Assembly (NCBI RefSeq): GCF_014486675.1
Contig: NZ_JACTAC010000023.1
Span: forward strand, 1-41,524
DNA from: Flavobacterium macrobrachii
GTDB taxonomy: Bacteria; Bacteroidota; Bacteroidia; Flavobacteriales; Flavobacteriaceae
Direction of reading: 5' to 3'
DNA: 41,524 nucleotides
Numbering within the stretch: the first letter of the stretch is position 1; the number at the start of each line of letters is the position of its first letter. Below the pieces are notes generated by a model. That model had not been told where the DNA came from and did no database searches. It saw only the letters and a list, made by a program, of their open reading frames with translations. Position numbers and translations under genes: made by a program. Shown piece after piece: positions 34,385 through 41,524 of this stretch.

Positions 34385-35209
34385 ATGAAAAAAATATTGG
34401 TCCCGACCGACTTTTCAGATCACGCCTATTATGCATTAAAAGTTGCTGCCGAAATTGCTAGAAAAAACAACGGAGAAATCTTCTTATTACACATGCTAGA
34501 ATTACCTGGTCAAGCTGGCGATGCTATTGGAGTTGGACATGAGTTACCAGAAATAATGCTTTTTAAAAATGCTGCCATCAACAAACTAGAAGATTTAATG
34601 GACGACGATTGTTTGCAAGGATTAAAAGTTTCTGAAATTGTTCAATTTGAATTGGCTTTTGATGGAATTATGAAAATCAGCGAAAAAAATGGTGTTGATT
34701 TAATCGTAATGGGTTCACACGGTGCAAGCGGTTTCAAAGAAATGTTTATTGGTTCTAATGCTGAAAAAGTAGTTAGAAACTCAAACATTCCAGTTTTGAT
34801 TATCAAAAAAGAACAAAGTACATTTAATGTAGCGCGTTTTGTTTTTGCTGCTGATTTTTCGGATGAGGTAAAAAAACCTTTTGAAAAAGTAGTTGAATTT
34901 GCTAATAAATTTGATGCAGAACTACATTTGGTTATGATTAACACTCCAAGTAGTTTTAAACCAACTCACGTTGCTCAGGAAATTATGGATCATTTTGTTT
35001 CTAAATTTACAATCAATAAATTTTCTACTCATATCTATAACGATGTTAATGTAGAAAGTGGTGTTTTAAATTTTGCAAACCATATAAACGCCGATTTGAT
35101 TGGAATGAGTACTCACGGCAGAAAAGGATTGGCTCATTTCTTCAACGGCAGTATTAGTGAAGACTTGGTTAATCATTCGGTTAGACCAGTTGTTACTTTT
35201 AAAATCTAA
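34385..35209 (+). CDS. Tandem universal stress protein (two UspA domains)
   Basis: This 274-residue cytoplasmic protein has two Usp domains. Domain 1 (about 1-145) starts KKILVPTDFSDHAYYALKVA and has the ATP-binding loop MGSHGASGFKEMFIGSNAEK (pattern G-2x-G-9x-G-S). Domain 2 (about 148-274) starts RFVFAADFSDEVKKPFEKVV and keeps MSTHGRKGLAHFFNGSISED, also with a G-2x-G-9x-G-S spacing. Usp proteins bind ATP or act as stress-response modulators; the target here is unknown. A weak promoter, TTG (34318) N19 TATCTTTA (34340), precedes it, with one mismatch to the -7 consensus. It is divergent from rimP and ends at a terminator shared with tRNA-Gln. Confidence 0.92.
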   Translation: MKKILVPTDFSDHAYYALKVAAEIARKNNGEIFLLHMLELPGQAGDAIGVGHELPEIMLFKNAAINKLEDLMDDDCLQGLKVSEIVQFELAFDGIMKISEKNGVDLIVMGSHGASGFKEMFIGSNAEKVVRNSNIPVLIIKKEQSTFNVARFVFAADFSDEVKKPFEKVVEFANKFDAELHLVMINTPSSFKPTHVAQEIMDHFVSKFTINKFSTHIYNDVNVESGVLNFANHINADLIGMSTHGRKGLAHFFNGSISEDLVNHSVRPVVTFKI

Positions 35210-35229
35210 TTTTAGAAACACATTGAATC

Positions 35230-35258
35230 AAAAAATCCCGCAAGTTGCGGGATTTTTT
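35230..35258. terminator. Bidirectional terminator between usp and tRNA-Gln
   Basis: AAAAAATCCCGCAA and TTGCGGGATTTTTT form a perfect stem with T-runs on both strands. It serves the stress protein gene (plus) and tRNA-Gln (minus). Confidence 0.9.
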
Positions 35259-35259
35259 G

Positions 35260-35330
35260 TTGGTCTACTAGGACTCGAACCTAGAAAGACTGCACCAAAA
35301 ACAGTTGTGTTACCATTACACCATAGACCA
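35260..35330 (-). tRNA. tRNA-Gln (anticodon UUG)
   Basis: This is a 71-nt cloverleaf on the minus strand: acceptor TGGTCTA/TAGACCA with the U1-A72 pair typical of tRNA-Gln, D arm GTGT-AATGGTA-ACAC, anticodon stem ACTGT/GCAGT with loop TTTTGGT (anticodon TTG), T arm CTAGG-TTCGAGT-CCTAG. Discriminator A; CCA is not encoded. A terminator starts one base beyond. Confidence 0.96.
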
Positions 35331-35383
35331 GAATTTTAATAAGTTTTAATGATAGTGAACTAGCATTTTGCTTATTGCGAGTG

Positions 35384-35414
35384 CAAATTTACATCTTTTT
35401 TTTATCTAAACAAA
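35384..35414 (-). promoter_or_regulatory. Promoter of tRNA-Gln
   Basis: Minus strand TTTG (35414-35411), 19 bp, TAAATTTG (35391-35384), about 54 bp before the tRNA 5' end: a full consensus match. The rest of 35415-35579 is AT-rich and should hold the DUF2723 gene promoter, but I found no clean match. Confidence 0.6.
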
Positions 35415-35579
35415 TATTTTTTTAAAAAATCATTTAAAAAACCAATTAATGCTCTAAATTAGTTATTTAACCTACGATTAACTCACTTGAATTAAGAAAA
35501 TTTAGTTAAAGCAACTTAATTTGCAGTAAAAAATAGTTTCTTTGTACCACAAAAAGTAAAAACACTTTAGTATTGAATT

Positions 35580-38500
35580 ATGCAAAACTTCAATTTTAAT
35601 AAATGGAATACCATTTTAGGTTGGTCTTCTTTCGCAATTGCTCTAATAACCTATACACTTACTGTTGAACCTACGATGAGTTTTTGGGATTGTGGTGAAT
35701 ATATTTCTACCGCAGCTAAACTAGAAGTAGGTCATCCACCTGGAGCGCCGTTTTATCAAATTCTTGGTGCCTTTTTCTCAATGTTTGCTTTTGGTAATAA
35801 TGAATTAGTTGCCTTGATGGTTAACATGCTTTCTGTGTTTTCGAGTGCATTTACCATATTATTTATGTTTTGGTCAAGCACGATTTTGCTTAAAAAGATA
35901 ATCAGTAATTATACAGAACTCGATAATTCTAAATTAATTGTAGTTCTAGGAAGTTCGTTTGTTGGCGCATTAACCTTTACTTTTTCAGATAGTTTTTGGA
36001 ATAGTGCCATTGAAGCCGAAGTTTACGCAATGGCATCGTTGTTTATTGCAATTCTACTTTGGTTAGGTTTGCGTTGGGAAGAAGAAATGAATACGCCAAG
36101 AGGAAATCGATGGTTGTTGTTAATTTCGCTTGTAATTGGGCTTTCATTTGGAGTACACTTTATGGCATTATTGACAATTCCTGCCATAGGTTTTTTATAT
36201 TTCTTCAAAAACTACAAAAAAATAACTGTAAAAAACTTCATCATTGCTAACATTATAATTGTAGCCGTTTTGTTGTTTATCTTCAAATTATTATTGCCTT
36301 ATACATTAGCTTTCTTCGGAAAAATGGAGATTTTTATGGTAAACACCATCGGTTTACCGTTCAACTCAGGAACTATTTTTGCATCATTATTAATTGTTGC
36401 TTTTTTCTATTTTGGATTGAAATACACTCGCCAAAAAGGACATCCTTTCTACAATACCGTTATCCTTTGTATTTTGTTTTTATTGATTGGATTTTCAACT
36501 TGGATGATGTTACCAATTAGAGCAAATGCTAATGTGGTAATTAACGAAAATAAACCTTCTGATGCTGCCGAAGTTCTAGCGTATTACAATCGTGAGCAAT
36601 ATGGTGTTAATCCTTTATTTTATGGTCCGCAATATACTGATACCTTTGCAGGATTGGATGCAGATCAACCTTATTTGGACAAAAAACCCAACTATGAAAG
36701 AGATTATAAAACCGGAAAATATGTAATTGTAAACAATTATAAAAACGCCGAACAAAACACCGATAATAATCACAAAGCTGTTTTACCTCGACTGTGGAGT
36801 ACAGAACATATTGAAAATTATATTTCCTTTACTGGTGTTCCAAAATTCCAACTAAATCATAATTATCCTTATGAAGAAGATTTAGCTCAATATGGTGTTA
36901 ATTTAGAAGAATTAAGCGAAGAACAAATCAACGAAGCTGTTGCTCAACTAAAAAATGAGTTAACATCTAGCATAAACGAATTCAAAACGGCTTATGCCCA
37001 AAAACAAGTGGACAACGAAGATTATGTAGCTTTCTTAAAAAAATACAGCGATTATTTAATCATCGAAAAACCATCGGCTTTAGACAATTTAAGTTTCATG
37101 TTTGAATACCAATTTGGTTATATGTATGGACGATATTTACTTTGGAATTTCGTTGGAAGACAAAACGACATTCAAGGTAAATATGATAACCTAGACGGAA
37201 ACTGGATTAGCGGAATTGATTTTGTTGATGAACTTCATCTAGGAAAAGGAACACAAACCAACTTAACAGATGATGCTAAAAATAACAAAGGACGAAATGT
37301 ATATTTCTTTTTACCATTCATCATCGGACTTATCGGTTTAATGTATCATGCACAGCGTGATTTAAAGAGTTTCTATGTTCTTTTGGTTCTATTCTTGTTT
37401 ACAAGCATTGCCTTGAAAATTTTCTTAAACGAAAGACCATTCGAACCAAGAGAAAGAGATTATGCATTGGTAGGTTCATTCTACGTTTTTGCGATTTGGG
37501 TAGGATTTGGAGTCTATGCTATTTATGAAATTGTAACTGGTTATGTCAAATCAAAGTTGGCTGGTCCAATTGTAATTGCAGCTTGTCTACTTGCTTCACC
37601 AATTTTAATGGCAACCCAAAACTGGGATGATCACGACCGTTCAAATAAATATACCGCTTTAGCAATGGCAAAAAATTATTTGAATTCCTGTGAACAAAAC
37701 GCCATTCTATTTACCATTGGTGACAACGACACATTCCCGCTTTGGTATGCACAAGAAATTGAAGGCATTAGAACAGATGTAAAAATTGTAAATACAAGTC
37801 TTTTCATGACCGATTGGTATATCGATCAGCAAAAAAACAAAACCTACAAAGCTGAAGGACTACCTATTTCGTTTAAACATGATGAATATGTTGGTGACAA
37901 ACTAGACTATGTTGCCCATGTTCCAAAAACCGATGCGCGATGGGATGTAAAAGCATTAATTGATTTTATAAAAGATTCAAGATCAACAATTGATTTGGAA
38001 AATGGACAAACCATTCATTTCTATCCAACCAATAAAATCAGAATTCCAGTTGATAAAAACAACATCATCCAAAACAAAGTGGTGAATCCAAAATACAACG
38101 ACTCAATTGTTCCTTTTATTGATTTGGATATCAAAGGACGCGCAATGTATAAAAACCGATTGATGATGCTTGATGTGATTGCAAACAACAATTGGAAACG
38201 ACCAATTTATTTTACTGGAGGAAGTTTTGGTGATGACGATTATCTTTGGATGAAAGATTATCTACAATTAGACGGTTTGGTTTACAAATTAGTTCCTGTA
38301 AAAACCAAAAACAATCCAGAAAGTCCTATAGATATGGGACAAATTGATAGTGAAAAAATGTACAACATTATCAATAAATGGGAATGGGGTAACGGCGAAA
38401 GAACTGATATTTATCATGATCCAGAAACTAGAAAAAACAGTATATCTTACAGAACCAATATGGCTAGATTGATGCAACAGCTAATCTATGAAGAGAAAAA

Positions 38501-38861
38501 CGATAAAGCCGAAAAAATAATTGAACTTGCTTTAAATAAAATGCCAATGGATTATTATGGCTATTACACTATGGTTGAGCCTTTTGCAAGTGGTTATTAT
38601 CAAATTGGTAAAAAAGAAAAAGCGCGTGAATTGTTAAATAAATTAGTAAACAAATACAAGCAAAGCTTAACCTATTACAGCGGAATTCAATCTTCTATTC
38701 AAAACGGAATTGCTTCAGACATTATTACTGATATTGAACGATATAGAAGTTTATTATATGTTATGAAGGACAACAAAGACCTTGAATTCTATACTAAAAA
38801 CAAAGCAGCTTTCAATTCATTAAATAAACGTTTTGAACGTTTTGGTAGAGAAATGGAGTAA
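35580..38861 (+). CDS. DUF2723 membrane protein, glycosyltransferase-like (GT-C fold)
   Basis: This 1093-residue protein has about a dozen membrane helices in its first and middle parts. The N-terminal signature VEPTMSFWDCGEYISTAAKL followed by VGHPPGAPFYQILGAFFSM is that of DUF2723, a Bacteroidota family related to protein O-mannosyltransferases; the acidic residues in FWDCGE sit where GT-C enzymes have their catalytic Asp (family knowledge, not shown here). A large periplasmic insertion (about 320-560) carries YNREQYGVNPLFYGPQY. After further helices, the C-terminal part (about 690-1093) includes FTIGDNDTFPLWYAQEIEGI and ends in helical TPR-like sequence. It probably glycosylates proteins or lipids on the periplasmic face; substrate unknown. 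It is monocistronic, followed by a hairpin terminator. Confidence 0.85.
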   Translation: MQNFNFNKWNTILGWSSFAIALITYTLTVEPTMSFWDCGEYISTAAKLEVGHPPGAPFYQILGAFFSMFAFGNNELVALMVNMLSVFSSAFTILFMFWSSTILLKKIISNYTELDNSKLIVVLGSSFVGALTFTFSDSFWNSAIEAEVYAMASLFIAILLWLGLRWEEEMNTPRGNRWLLLISLVIGLSFGVHFMALLTIPAIGFLYFFKNYKKITVKNFIIANIIIVAVLLFIFKLLLPYTLAFFGKMEIFMVNTIGLPFNSGTIFASLLIVAFFYFGLKYTRQKGHPFYNTVILCILFLLIGFSTWMMLPIRANANVVINENKPSDAAEVLAYYNREQYGVNPLFYGPQYTDTFAGLDADQPYLDKKPNYERDYKTGKYVIVNNYKNAEQNTDNNHKAVLPRLWSTEHIENYISFTGVPKFQLNHNYPYEEDLAQYGVNLEELSEEQINEAVAQLKNELTSSINEFKTAYAQKQVDNEDYVAFLKKYSDYLIIEKPSALDNLSFMFEYQFGYMYGRYLLWNFVGRQNDIQGKYDNLDGNWISGIDFVDELHLGKGTQTNLTDDAKNNKGRNVYFFLPFIIGLIGLMYHAQRDLKSFYVLLVLFLFTSIALKIFLNERPFEPRERDYALVGSFYVFAIWVGFGVYAIYEIVTGYVKSKLAGPIVIAACLLASPILMATQNWDDHDRSNKYTALAMAKNYLNSCEQNAILFTIGDNDTFPLWYAQEIEGIRTDVKIVNTSLFMTDWYIDQQKNKTYKAEGLPISFKHDEYVGDKLDYVAHVPKTDARWDVKALIDFIKDSRSTIDLENGQTIHFYPTNKIRIPVDKNNIIQNKVVNPKYNDSIVPFIDLDIKGRAMYKNRLMMLDVIANNNWKRPIYFTGGSFGDDDYLWMKDYLQLDGLVYKLVPVKTKNNPESPIDMGQIDSEKMYNIINKWEWGNGERTDIYHDPETRKNSISYRTNMARLMQQLIYEEKNDKAEKIIELALNKMPMDYYGYYTMVEPFASGYYQIGKKEKARELLNKLVNKYKQSLTYYSGIQSSIQNGIASDIITDIERYRSLLYVMKDNKDLEFYTKNKAAFNSLNKRFERFGREME

Positions 38862-38879
38862 TTTTTAATTCAAAAAAAT

Positions 38880-38923
38880 TGAAATGTGTCATCATGAAAA
38901 TTCATTTTGGCACATTTTTTTTA
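38880..38923 (+). terminator. Terminator after the DUF2723 gene
   Basis: AAATGTGTC pairs with GGCACATTT (one G-T), with an inner ATGAA/TTCAT stem, then a run of eight T. It ends about 20 bp before the deacetylase start. Confidence 0.7.
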
Positions 38924-38939
38924 TTATTACATTTACAAC

Positions 38940-39575
38940 ATGAGTTTATGGATTAAAACAAATCGGTTAATTAAAATACTTTTCCCCAACTATGTTTGGT
39001 CAATACCAAATGACGAAAAAAAAGTGTATTTAACTTTTGACGATGGACCAACGCCTGAAATAACGGAATGGGTTTTAGAACAACTAAAAAACTACAATGC
39101 CGAAGCTACATTCTTTTGTATTGGTGATAATTGCAGAAAATATCCTGAAATATTCCAAAAAGTAATTTCAGAAAATCATTCCATTGGCAATCATACTTTT
39201 AACCATCTTAAAGGCTGGGAAACCTCAACGGAAGATTACATTAACAATGCAAAACTCTATGAAGCTGAACACTATAAACTGAGTACAGAAAACTGCAAAC
39301 TCTTTCGTCCACCTTACGGAAAAATAAAATCTTCCCAAGCGAAAATACTTAGAAAAATGGGTTACAAAATAATCATGTGGGATATTATTTCTTATGATTT
39401 TGACCAAACTACATCAAAAGAAAAATGCTTAGAGAATGTATTGAAAAATATAGAAAGTGGAAGTATTATCGTTTTTCACGACAGCAAAAAAGCTTGGCAA
39501 AACCTAGAATATGTTTTACCAAAAACATTAGAGTTTTTAAAAGAGAAAGGATTTACCTGCGAAAAAATCGACTAA
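38940..39575 (+). CDS. Polysaccharide deacetylase (NodB domain, CE4-type)
   Basis: This 211-residue metal-dependent deacetylase removes acetyl groups from N-acetylglucosamine-type polymers or related envelope sugars. The CE4 motifs are all present: TFDDGP (Asp base and metal Asp), NHTFNH (metal histidines), RPPYGK, MWDIISYDFD, and the final FHDS. The start is ATG 38940 (MSLWIKTNRLIKILFP); a longer frame from a TTG at 38907 overlaps the upstream terminator. It has no clear signal peptide, only a mildly hydrophobic start, so its location is uncertain. It is convergent with the thioredoxin-like gene: the two stop codons overlap by four bases (CTAA). Confidence 0.92.
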   Translation: MSLWIKTNRLIKILFPNYVWSIPNDEKKVYLTFDDGPTPEITEWVLEQLKNYNAEATFFCIGDNCRKYPEIFQKVISENHSIGNHTFNHLKGWETSTEDYINNAKLYEAEHYKLSTENCKLFRPPYGKIKSSQAKILRKMGYKIIMWDIISYDFDQTTSKEKCLENVLKNIESGSIIVFHDSKKAWQNLEYVLPKTLEFLKEKGFTCEKID

Positions 39576-39868
39576 AGTTGCTCTTGTACAATTCCAATCA
39601 ACGTATTAGCATCTAATTCGCCTGATTGTCTCCAAACCATTTGACCTTCTTTATAAATCATTAAAGTAGGCAAACCTTTGATGCGAAGTGCTTCGGCAAG
39701 TTCTTGATTTTTATCAACGTCAATTTTAATCACTTTGGCTCTATCACCAAGTGCGGCTGCAACATCTCTAATTACAGGATGCATTGAAACTGATGAATCG
39801 TTCCACTCTGTGTAAAAGTCTATCAACACAGGTACTTGAGCGTTAATTAATTCTCCAAATTTTGACAT
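39572..39868 (-). CDS. Thioredoxin-fold protein lacking the CXXC active site
   Basis: This 98-residue protein has the whole thioredoxin fold: VPVLIDFYTEW (strand and the Trp before the active site), KVIKIDVDKNQELAEALRIK, the cis-Pro loop GLPTLMIYKEG, and QMVWRQSGELDANTLIGIV. Where thioredoxin has WCGPC the sequence reads WNDSSVSMHP, and the protein contains no cysteine. It cannot be a dithiol oxidoreductase. I recall similar cysteine-free relatives in Flavobacterium, so this is probably a conserved adapted family rather than local decay (memory). A role as chaperone or protein partner is possible. A TAnnTTTG box (TACATTTG, 39928-39921 on the minus strand) lies 53 bp upstream. Confidence 0.88.
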   Translation of the reverse strand: MSKFGELINAQVPVLIDFYTEWNDSSVSMHPVIRDVAAALGDRAKVIKIDVDKNQELAEALRIKGLPTLMIYKEGQMVWRQSGELDANTLIGIVQEQL

Positions 39869-39942
39869 AAAACCAAAATATTATAATTTTCTTTTATAAA
39901 GAAATGAATTTAGAATACTACAAATGTAGCATTTTTAACTAA

Positions 39943-41175
39943 TTATGCTACTTTTTCTGCTTTTTTTAGTTCGAAAACCGTTATTTCTGGCCAAATTCCA
40001 ACACGACCAGGATAAGCATGAAACCCAAAACCGCGATTTACATAGATATAACGTCCTAAATTTTCATACAATCCAGCCCATTGCTTGTAAACATATTGTA
40101 CTGGACTCCATCGGATAATTCCAGGTATTTCAATTCCAAATTGCAATCCATGCGTGTGACCAGAAAGCGTTAATTGGAAATTTTTATCATGGTTTTTAAC
40201 TTCATATTCCCAATGACTTGGATCATGACTCATTAATATTTTAAAATCTTCATTGGACAATCCTTCCGAAGCTTTGTTTAAATCGCCAGCTTGTTTGAAA
40301 TTTTTACCCCAATTTTCAACGCCAACAATCGCTATTTCGCTCGAACCTTTTTTAATTTTTTTGTTTTGGTTTAAAAGCAAATCAAAACCAATATCGCCAT
40401 ATACTTTTTTAATGGCTTCAAAATTTTCGTCTTTTGCTGCTTGCGATGACCAAGTTACATATTCTCCATAATCATGATTCCCTAAAACCGCGAATTTTCC
40501 ATATTGATGATTATCAATTTTATTAAAAGTTTCAATCCAAGGATGCATTTCCGTTGCATGTGTATTGACAATATCGCCAGTAAAAAGCATCAAATCGGTT
40601 TTGTGTTGATTAATCAAATCAACTGCATATTGTATTTTTTCTGGATTATCAAAACTTCCGCTATGAACATCGGATATTTGAGTAATTGTGAAACCATCAA
40701 AATCATCGGGCAAATCTGAAAAAAACAGCGTTTGTTTGATTACTTTATAATTGTATTTCCCTTTCGTCATTCCGTATAACAATGAAGTGAACGGAATTGC
40801 CGCAATTGCTAGAGCCATCTGACTGATGAATTTTCGTCGGTTTGGCAAAAAATTTCCCGAATCGTTATCGCCCATAAAATGAGTAATTGTTCCGCTAAAA
40901 ATCCGGAAAATATCTTCCAAAAACATAAATAATGTCATTATAATTTTTGGAACAAGCACCAACAACAACAATCCTAAAGTAAATAATGACATTTGCGTTT
41001 GTCCAACACTTCTATCAAATTTTGAAAATTGGTAGAAAATAAAAATGATTACTGATATAGAGACTATCAAATATACTGAAAGTACAACTCTAGATTTTGA
41101 AATTGTTCTTATCGCTTGAAAAGAATAAATTTCAACAATAGCAATGATTATGAAGAGAAATAACCAACGAAACAT
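39943..41175 (-). CDS. Membrane-anchored metallophosphoesterase (calcineurin-like)
   Basis: This 410-residue protein has an N-terminal membrane part with three or four helices (about 1-20, 28-48, 65-85 and possibly 118-140) and a C-terminal calcineurin-like phosphoesterase domain (about 155-405). Metal-binding motifs in order: ITQISDVHSG (D-x-H), FTGDIVN (GDxxN), VLGNHDYG (GNHD), LMSHDPSHW, and LSGHTHGLQFG (GHxHGxQ). These set a two-metal site. The family includes YkuE/YaeI-like enzymes with lipid or nucleotide substrates; the exact substrate is unknown. RRKFISQMALAIAAIPFTS before the catalytic domain looks like a Tat-like RR membrane segment, placing the enzyme outside the cytoplasm (inference). 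Confidence 0.9.
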   Translation of the reverse strand: MFRWLFLFIIIAIVEIYSFQAIRTISKSRVVLSVYLIVSISVIIFIFYQFSKFDRSVGQTQMSLFTLGLLLLVLVPKIIMTLFMFLEDIFRIFSGTITHFMGDNDSGNFLPNRRKFISQMALAIAAIPFTSLLYGMTKGKYNYKVIKQTLFFSDLPDDFDGFTITQISDVHSGSFDNPEKIQYAVDLINQHKTDLMLFTGDIVNTHATEMHPWIETFNKIDNHQYGKFAVLGNHDYGEYVTWSSQAAKDENFEAIKKVYGDIGFDLLLNQNKKIKKGSSEIAIVGVENWGKNFKQAGDLNKASEGLSNEDFKILMSHDPSHWEYEVKNHDKNFQLTLSGHTHGLQFGIEIPGIIRWSPVQYVYKQWAGLYENLGRYIYVNRGFGFHAYPGRVGIWPEITVFELKKAEKVA

Positions 41176-41288
41176 ACAAATATTTTCGGCAAAATAACGA
41201 ATAAAGTAATCACTAAATTACATTGTTATGGTTTTTTTAACGTGTGTTAAGTAAAAGCAAATACAAGATAACTTTCTATTGATTTTTA

Positions 41289-41363
41289 CTTCATAAAAAT
41301 AATAACCAATTTCATAAAAAACGTCATCACTTTCATGAAAAATAAAACATTTTACAAAAACAA
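41289..41363. repeat. 21-bp-phased array of TTTCATAAAAA motifs
   Basis: CTTCATAAAAAT (41289), TTTCATAAAAAAC (41310) and TTTCATGAAAAAT (41331) are spaced 21 bp apart (TCAT at 41291, 41312, 41333); a weaker TTTTACAAAAACA (about 41350) continues the phase. TTTCATGAAA is a perfect palindrome. Helically phased copies upstream of a gene suggest activator or repressor sites. Confidence 0.55.
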
Positions 41364-41409
41364 ACTATTTGATTTGCAATGTTTACAATTTCATTAAAAC
41401 ACATTTCTT

Positions 41410-41499
41410 ATGAAAAAAATACAGCAATTTCGACTAGAAATCATTTTAGTTATAATCTATTTTCTGCTTTTTATGATCTTCTGTTTGAATTTTCGATAA
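41410..41499 (+). CDS. Small 29-residue membrane peptide
   Basis: ATG 41410 to TAA 41499 reads MKKIQQFRLEIILVIIYFLL followed by FMIFCLNFR: a basic start, one hydrophobic helix, and a short basic end. The size and plan recall the KdpF peptide that precedes kdpA in potassium-ATPase operons, but the following gene lies outside the window and the sequence match is not specific. It is too short for certainty; the well-formed frame behind a phased repeat array argues that it is real. Confidence 0.45.
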   Translation: MKKIQQFRLEIILVIIYFLLFMIFCLNFR

Positions 41500-41524
41500 T
41501 TATTTAATGAATTTTTGTTTTAAA

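Noticed and set aside
35260..35330. tRNA-Gln as an integration site of a mobile element
   Set aside because: No integrase nearby, no duplicated tRNA 3' end, and both flanks are normal chromosomal genes.
41362..41385. Sigma-54 promoter before the small peptide
   Set aside because: TTTGATTTGC lacks the GG of the -24 element and the correct spacing.

Overview
The window looks like a chromosome segment of a low-GC Flavobacteriaceae bacterium, most like Flavobacterium. The evidence is: an alternative complex III plus aa3 oxidase operon in Bacteroidota order, Flavobacterium-type promoters (TTG / TAnnTTTG) and few Shine-Dalgarno sites, a type IX secretion (T9SS) C-terminal sorting domain, DUF2723, Rhs proteins with DUF6443-like starts, and dispersed short palindromic repeats of the kind common in this group. 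Names rest on reading motifs by eye; no database search was possible.

Layout. 1-2451 is the edge of a mobile element: a CHC2/Toprim/P-loop primase-helicase fusion runs off the left end, divergent from an XRE repressor. 2469-11778 is an accessory, probably secreted locus on the minus strand: a seven-repeat T9SS protein, a large YD-repeat partner, an Rhs protein with a C-terminal GHSLGG hydrolase (candidate polymorphic toxin), and a small membrane protein (candidate immunity protein). 11779-13874 is repeat-rich, with one conserved hypothetical gene, a 22-bp perfect palindrome and a 21-bp tandem repeat array. 13875-16245 carries ruvB and queG, split by a compact 451-bp unit: a four-helix-bundle (S23/IVS-type) gene inside perfect 34-bp inverted repeats.

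16328-27702 is the respiratory operon actABCDEF-ctaCD (quinol oxidation by alternative complex III, then cytochrome oxidase), with a recognisable promoter and terminator. 27921-29524 holds a SPOR protein, two small hypothetical envelope proteins and dispersed repeats. 29648-34219 is rimP-nusA-infB (ribosome maturation, transcription elongation, translation initiation), with a terminator-like hairpin in its leader. The remainder is a tandem universal stress protein, tRNA-Gln(UUG), a DUF2723 glycosyltransferase-like membrane protein, a polysaccharide deacetylase, a thioredoxin-fold protein without its cysteines, a membrane-anchored metallophosphoesterase, and at the right edge a phased repeat array before a 29-residue membrane peptide.

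The best candidate for something undescribed is the inverted-repeat-bounded S23 unit at 14778-15228. It has the architecture of the 23S rRNA intervening sequences but sits between two protein genes, and queG beside it has no ordinary start codon. Next come the T9SS gene that carries dispersed repeats in frame in the loops of four of its seven repeats, the leader terminator ahead of nusA, and the Rhs hydrolase/membrane protein pair.
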